NCBI RefSeq assembly: GCF_015223355.1
Contig: NZ_JADFFK010000003.1
Location: 1 to 64,000 of the forward strand
DNA from: Salipiger mangrovisoli
Lineage (GTDB): Bacteria > Pseudomonadota > Alphaproteobacteria > Rhodobacterales > Rhodobacteraceae
Direction: 5' to 3'
Length of the DNA stretch: 64,000 bases
The notes beneath the pieces are model-generated. The model had not been told where the DNA came from and did no database searches. It saw only the letters and a list, made by a program, of their open reading frames with translations. Below, one piece after another: positions 60,744-64,000 of this stretch. Each line of letters opens with the position of its first letter. Within the stretch, counting starts at the first letter, position 1. Made by a program: the position numbers and the translations under genes.

Positions 60744-62039
60744 ATGTTCAAGACCACCGGAATGGCGATCGGCTCGATGCTGCTCGCCTCGACCGCATTC
60801 GCCGCTACCGACATCACCTGGTGGCACGGCATGGGCGGGCGCAACGGCGAGGTGATCAACGAGATCTCGCAGCAGTTCAACGCCGCGCAGGACGCCTGCC
60901 ACCTGACCCCGATCTCCAAGGGCACCTACGAAGAGGCGCTCTCGTCGGGCATCGCCGCCTTCCGCTCGGGCGAACAGCCGAACATCCTGCAGGTGTTCGA
61001 CGCCGGTGCCGCCACGATCATCGCCGCCAAGGGCGCGACGATTGCCGCCGAGGATCTGATCACCGGCGCGGGTGAAGAGTTCAACCGCGAGAACTTCATC
61101 GCGGGTGTCCGGAACTTCTACGCCGACAGCGACGGCAAGTTCATCGGCATGCCGTTCAACTCGTCGGCACCGATCATGTATTTCAACACCGAGGCCTTCG
61201 AGAAGGCCGGTGTGCAGCCGCCGAAGACCTGGGAAGAGTTCGAAGAGGTCGCCCCGAAGCTGAAAGAGGCCGGCTACCTGCCGATGACCGCCTCGCAGCT
61301 GACCTGGATGATGGTCGAGAACTTCAAGTCGCGGAACAACCAGCAGTTCGCCACGAACAACAACGGCTATGACGCGACCCAGGGCACCGAGATCATCGTC
61401 AACGACGAGAACCAGGTGATGATGTTCGAGAAGCTGAAGGCATGGGCCGACGACGGTCTCTACGGCTTCTACGGCGCCGGCTGGGCCGACAACCTCAAGC
61501 CCTTCGAGGAAGGCAAGGCGGCGATGTGGATCGGTTCGTCGGGCAGCTTCGGCGGGTTGCAGAAATCGGCGGACTTCGACTTCGGCGCCGGGTTCATGCC
61601 CTATTGGGACAGCATCGAGGGTGCCGGCACCCAGAGCTTCATCGGTGGCGCGGCGCTTTTCGCCATGGCCGGCAAGCCCGAAGAGCAGAACACCTGCACC
61701 GCGCAGTTCTTCTCGTTCCTGACCTCGCCCGAGACGCAGGTCTACTGGCACAAGAACACCGGCTATGTGCCGATCACCGAGGCCGCCTACGAGATGGCCA
61801 AGGGGGAAGGCTACTACGATGAGCAGCCGGTGGCCGAGGTCGGCATCCAGCAGCTGATGCTGGAGACCGGTGAGTGGTCGAAGGGCTACCGCCTGGGCTT
61901 CTACCCGCAGATCCGCACCGTGATGGAACGCGAGTTCAACCGCATCTTCTCGGGCGAGACCGAGGTGAAGGCGGCCTTCGACACCATCCAGCAAGAGGGC
62001 AACGCGCTGCTCGCGCGCTTCGCCAAGACCGCCAACTAA
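60744..62039 (+). CDS. ugpB: Glycerol-3-phosphate ABC transporter, periplasmic binding protein
   Basis: 431 residues with a Sec signal (TGMAIGSMLLASTAFA). It follows E. coli UgpB closely in memory: I-T-W-W-H-G-M-G-G, G-I-A-A-F-R-S-G-E-Q-P-N-I-L-Q-V, M-P-F-N-S-S-A-P-I-M-Y-F-N and W-H-K-N-T-G-Y-V-P-I-T. It binds sn-glycerol-3-phosphate or glycerophosphodiesters in the periplasm, serving phosphorus supply. The product is needed in excess over the permeases, which fits the hairpin after the gene. Confidence 0.93.
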   Translation: MFKTTGMAIGSMLLASTAFAATDITWWHGMGGRNGEVINEISQQFNAAQDACHLTPISKGTYEEALSSGIAAFRSGEQPNILQVFDAGAATIIAAKGATIAAEDLITGAGEEFNRENFIAGVRNFYADSDGKFIGMPFNSSAPIMYFNTEAFEKAGVQPPKTWEEFEEVAPKLKEAGYLPMTASQLTWMMVENFKSRNNQQFATNNNGYDATQGTEIIVNDENQVMMFEKLKAWADDGLYGFYGAGWADNLKPFEEGKAAMWIGSSGSFGGLQKSADFDFGAGFMPYWDSIEGAGTQSFIGGAALFAMAGKPEEQNTCTAQFFSFLTSPETQVYWHKNTGYVPITEAAYEMAKGEGYYDEQPVAEVGIQQLMLETGEWSKGYRLGFYPQIRTVMEREFNRIFSGETEVKAAFDTIQQEGNALLARFAKTAN

Positions 62040-62059
62040 GGACCGGCTCCGCCGAGTTC

Positions 62060-62089
62060 CGGGGTCCCGGGCAGCTGCCCGGGGCCCCG
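62060..62089 (+). terminator. 15-bp hairpin between ugpB and ugpA
   Basis: A near-perfect palindrome centred on CAGCTG (core CCCGGG-CAGCTG-CCCGGG at 62066-62083), extended by CGGGG/CCCCG and one G-U pair to 15 bp on each side, 20 bases after the ugpB stop. No T-run. It probably protects or partly terminates the ugpB message, giving more binding protein than permease. Confidence 0.65.
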
Positions 62090-62140
62090 ATGCCATTGCC
62101 GCGCCGCGCGGCGGCGCCTTTCCCGATCAGGACACAGCCC

Positions 62141-63112
62141 GTGACCGATACCCCGCTCAACATGGTGGAGGCCGACCAGACGCTGGTCACGCGCCTCCGC
62201 GCCTGGTGGTCCGGCGAGACCGCCAACCCCGCCAAGCGCGTGCAGTTCGACCGCCCGCTCACCCCCTGGCTTTTCCTGCTGCCGCAGCTCGCGGTGGTGG
62301 TGATCTTCTTCTACTGGCCCTCGGTGCAGGCGGTGACCTCCTCCTTCTACCTCGAGGACCCCTTCGGCTTCGGCGCGACCTTCGTCGGAATGGAGAATTA
62401 CGCCGACGCGCTGAACAGCTCGGAATACCTCGGCACCGCCGCCTTCACCGCCTTCTTCTGCGTGGTCGTCACGACGCTGGCGCTGGGGATCGGCCTGCTG
62501 ATGGCGGTCAAGGCCGACAAGGTGATCCGCGGCGCCGAAAGCTACAAGACGCTGCTGATCTCGGTCTACGCCATCGCGCCACCGGTCGCCGGGCTGATCG
62601 GCATGATGTTCTTCGACATGCACATGGGGCCGCTCAAGGATCTGGCGGCCTTCTTCGGCTACGACCTCAAGGTCGGCATCAACTACTGGGACACCGCCAC
62701 CGCGCTGATCGTCATCGCCGTGTGGAAGCAGATCCCCTACAACTTCATCTTCTTCCTGTCGGGGCTGCAATCGGTGCCCGTCTCGGTGCGCGAGGCGGCG
62801 CTGATCGACGCGCAGTCCGGCTGGCGGCGGTTCTGGGACATCACCCTGCCGCTGCTCGCGCCCACCGCCTTCTTCCTGCTGGTGATCAACATCACCTACA
62901 CGATGTTCGACACCTTCCCGATCATCGACGTCATCGTGAAGGACAAGCCCGCCAACAACCCGATGACGCTGGTCTACAAGGTCTATCTCGACGGGTTCAA
63001 AGGCAATGACATCGGCGGCAGTTCGGCGCAGTCGGTGATCCTGATGGGCGTCGTGGCGCTGCTGACCGTGTTGCAGTTCCGCTTCCTCGAACGCCGCGTG
63101 CACTACGGATAA
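62141..63112 (+). CDS. ugpA: Glycerol-3-phosphate ABC transporter permease
   Basis: 323 residues from GTG 62141, with AGGA upstream; an ATG at 62090 falls inside the hairpin and lacks a ribosome site. About six helices; the EAA loop reads REAALIDAQSGWRRFWDITLP. It forms the channel with UgpE. Confidence 0.92.
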   Translation: MTDTPLNMVEADQTLVTRLRAWWSGETANPAKRVQFDRPLTPWLFLLPQLAVVVIFFYWPSVQAVTSSFYLEDPFGFGATFVGMENYADALNSSEYLGTAAFTAFFCVVVTTLALGIGLLMAVKADKVIRGAESYKTLLISVYAIAPPVAGLIGMMFFDMHMGPLKDLAAFFGYDLKVGINYWDTATALIVIAVWKQIPYNFIFFLSGLQSVPVSVREAALIDAQSGWRRFWDITLPLLAPTAFFLLVINITYTMFDTFPIIDVIVKDKPANNPMTLVYKVYLDGFKGNDIGGSSAQSVILMGVVALLTVLQFRFLERRVHYG

Positions 63113-63116
63113 GCCC

Positions 63117-63959
63117 ATGCAGAAGATCAAACCCTTCGATCACCTGATCCTCATCCTCGGCGTGTTGTTTCTCTGCGCCCCGGTGGTGATGGCGCTGATG
63201 TCCTCGACCCACGCGGCGATCGACATCCACTCCAACGGCCTGTCGCTGCTGCCCGGCGGCAATGGCATCGAGACCTACACCAAGGTGCTGACCCACCGCG
63301 GCGGCTTTACCGGCGACGTCACCGGCCTTTTGATGCTGCGCAACTCGCTGATCATGGGGCTCGGCTTCGCTGTCGGGAAGATCGCGCTGTCGATGATGGC
63401 CGCCTACGCGCTGGTCTACTTCCGCTTCCGCTTCGCGACGCTGCTCTTCTGGGCGATCTTCGCGACGCTGCTCTTGCCGCTGGAAGTGCGGATCATGCCC
63501 TCTTACCAGGTCATGTCCGAGCTGCACCTGCTGAACACCTACACCGGCCTGATCGTGCCGCTGCTGGCCTCGGCCACCGGCACCTTCTTCTTCCGGCAGT
63601 TCTTCCGCTCGGTGCCCGACGAGCTGCTCGAGGCGGCGCGCATCGACGGGGCCGGGCCGGTGAAGTTCTTCATCGACATACTGGTGCCGCTGTCGAAGAC
63701 GATGATGGCGGCGATCTTCATCATCATGTTCATCTATGGCTGGAACCAGTACCTCTGGCCGCTGCTGATGACCACGGACGAGAGCTTCTACACGCTCATG
63801 CGCGGCATCAAGTCGATCCTGCAGGTCTGGGTCGGCAGCCAGATCCCCGATTACAACGAAGCCTTTGCCCTCGCGGTGCTGGCCATGGTCCCCCCGGTTG
63901 CCGTGGTGGTGATCTTCCAGCGCATGTTCATCAAGGGCCTGACGGAAAGCGACAAATAA
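63117..63959 (+). CDS. ugpE: Glycerol-3-phosphate ABC transporter permease
   Basis: 280 residues, six helices, EAA loop LEAARIDGAGPVKFFIDILVP. M-Y-G-W-N-Q-Y-L-W-P-L-L-M-T-T-D is typical of UgpE. It starts four bases after ugpA and its stop overlaps the ugpC start by one base. Confidence 0.93.
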   Translation: MQKIKPFDHLILILGVLFLCAPVVMALMSSTHAAIDIHSNGLSLLPGGNGIETYTKVLTHRGGFTGDVTGLLMLRNSLIMGLGFAVGKIALSMMAAYALVYFRFRFATLLFWAIFATLLLPLEVRIMPSYQVMSELHLLNTYTGLIVPLLASATGTFFFRQFFRSVPDELLEAARIDGAGPVKFFIDILVPLSKTMMAAIFIIMFIYGWNQYLWPLLMTTDESFYTLMRGIKSILQVWVGSQIPDYNEAFALAVLAMVPPVAVVVIFQRMFIKGLTESDK

Positions 63960-64000
63960 TGGCTGAGCTTACTCTGAAGTCGGTCGGCAAGACCTATGCG
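63959..64000 (+). CDS. ugpC: Glycerol-3-phosphate ABC transporter ATPase, N-terminal fragment
   Basis: The first 14 codons (MAELTLKSVGKTYA) begin at ATG 63959, overlapping the ugpE stop (TAATG). The sequence and position fit the UgpC/MalK-type ATPase; the Walker motifs lie beyond the window. Confidence 0.8.
   Translation, partial: MAELTLKSVGKTYA

Overview
The window is high-GC DNA from an alphaproteobacterium, most likely a marine or halophilic member of the Rhodobacteraceae (Roseobacter group, perhaps Salipiger-like). That placement is inferred from the mix of genes: three TRAP transporter sets, a type I secretion locus, Ugp-type ABC transport, tightly coupled ATGA/GTGA gene junctions and many LysR/GntR/IclR-controlled catabolic operons. 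No rRNA, tRNA, CRISPR array, integrase or insertion sequence was recognised. Both ends are cut: the left edge holds the tail of a class III alcohol dehydrogenase, the right edge the first codons of ugpC.

Layout. 1-3.8 kb: aldo/keto reductase, GNAT acetyltransferase, XRE-cupin regulator and a LuxR-type regulator with a degenerate receiver domain. 3.9-11.5 kb: a type I secretion locus on the minus strand (RTX protein, ABC exporter, HlyD-type adaptor) preceded by three small acidic orphan genes in AT-richer DNA; two of the orphans share a C-terminal block of about 45 residues. 12-13.4 kb: RsmB-type rRNA methyltransferase. 13.4-21.9 kb: a decayed catabolic island. At least seven consecutive minus-strand genes (cyclase, FAH hydrolase, alpha/beta hydrolase, metallo-beta-lactamase fold protein, FAD monooxygenase, Rieske protein, VOC protein), the divergent LysR regulator and a neighbouring outer-membrane beta-barrel gene carry in-frame stops, frameshifts or internal deletions; only an MFS transporter in the island is still open. 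22-28.2 kb: iron handling (sucrase/ferredoxin-like protein, FetAB-type exporter, complete ferric-siderophore ABC importer). 28.2-31 kb: small orphan genes and spacers.

31-42 kb: LysR plus a class I cytochrome P450 system (P450, [2Fe-2S] ferredoxin, FAD reductase), LysR plus a TAXI-type TRAP transporter with a split AtuA-like protein, then a class III CoA-transferase, thioesterase and IclR. 43-50.6 kb: acyl-CoA synthetase, FAS1-like dehydratase and a DctQPM TRAP transporter, closed by a GntR/FCD regulator and a lactonase-like metallohydrolase. Together these suggest import, hydroxylation and CoA-dependent breakdown of a hydrophobic or branched organic acid.

50.6-60.6 kb: GntR/UTRA regulator with a Gfo/Idh oxidoreductase, facing an operon of bacterial-luciferase-like monooxygenase, aldo/keto reductase, flavin reductase and a second DctQMP TRAP transporter, followed by a YeiH-type exporter and a second luciferase-like monooxygenase. 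This pattern fits flavin-dependent cleavage of an imported compound, possibly a sulfonate. 60.7-64 kb: ugpB-ugpA-ugpE-ugpC, with a very strong hairpin between ugpB and ugpA.

The two most distinctive parts are the secretion locus with its unrecognised small proteins and the coordinated decay of the 13.4-21.9 kb cluster.
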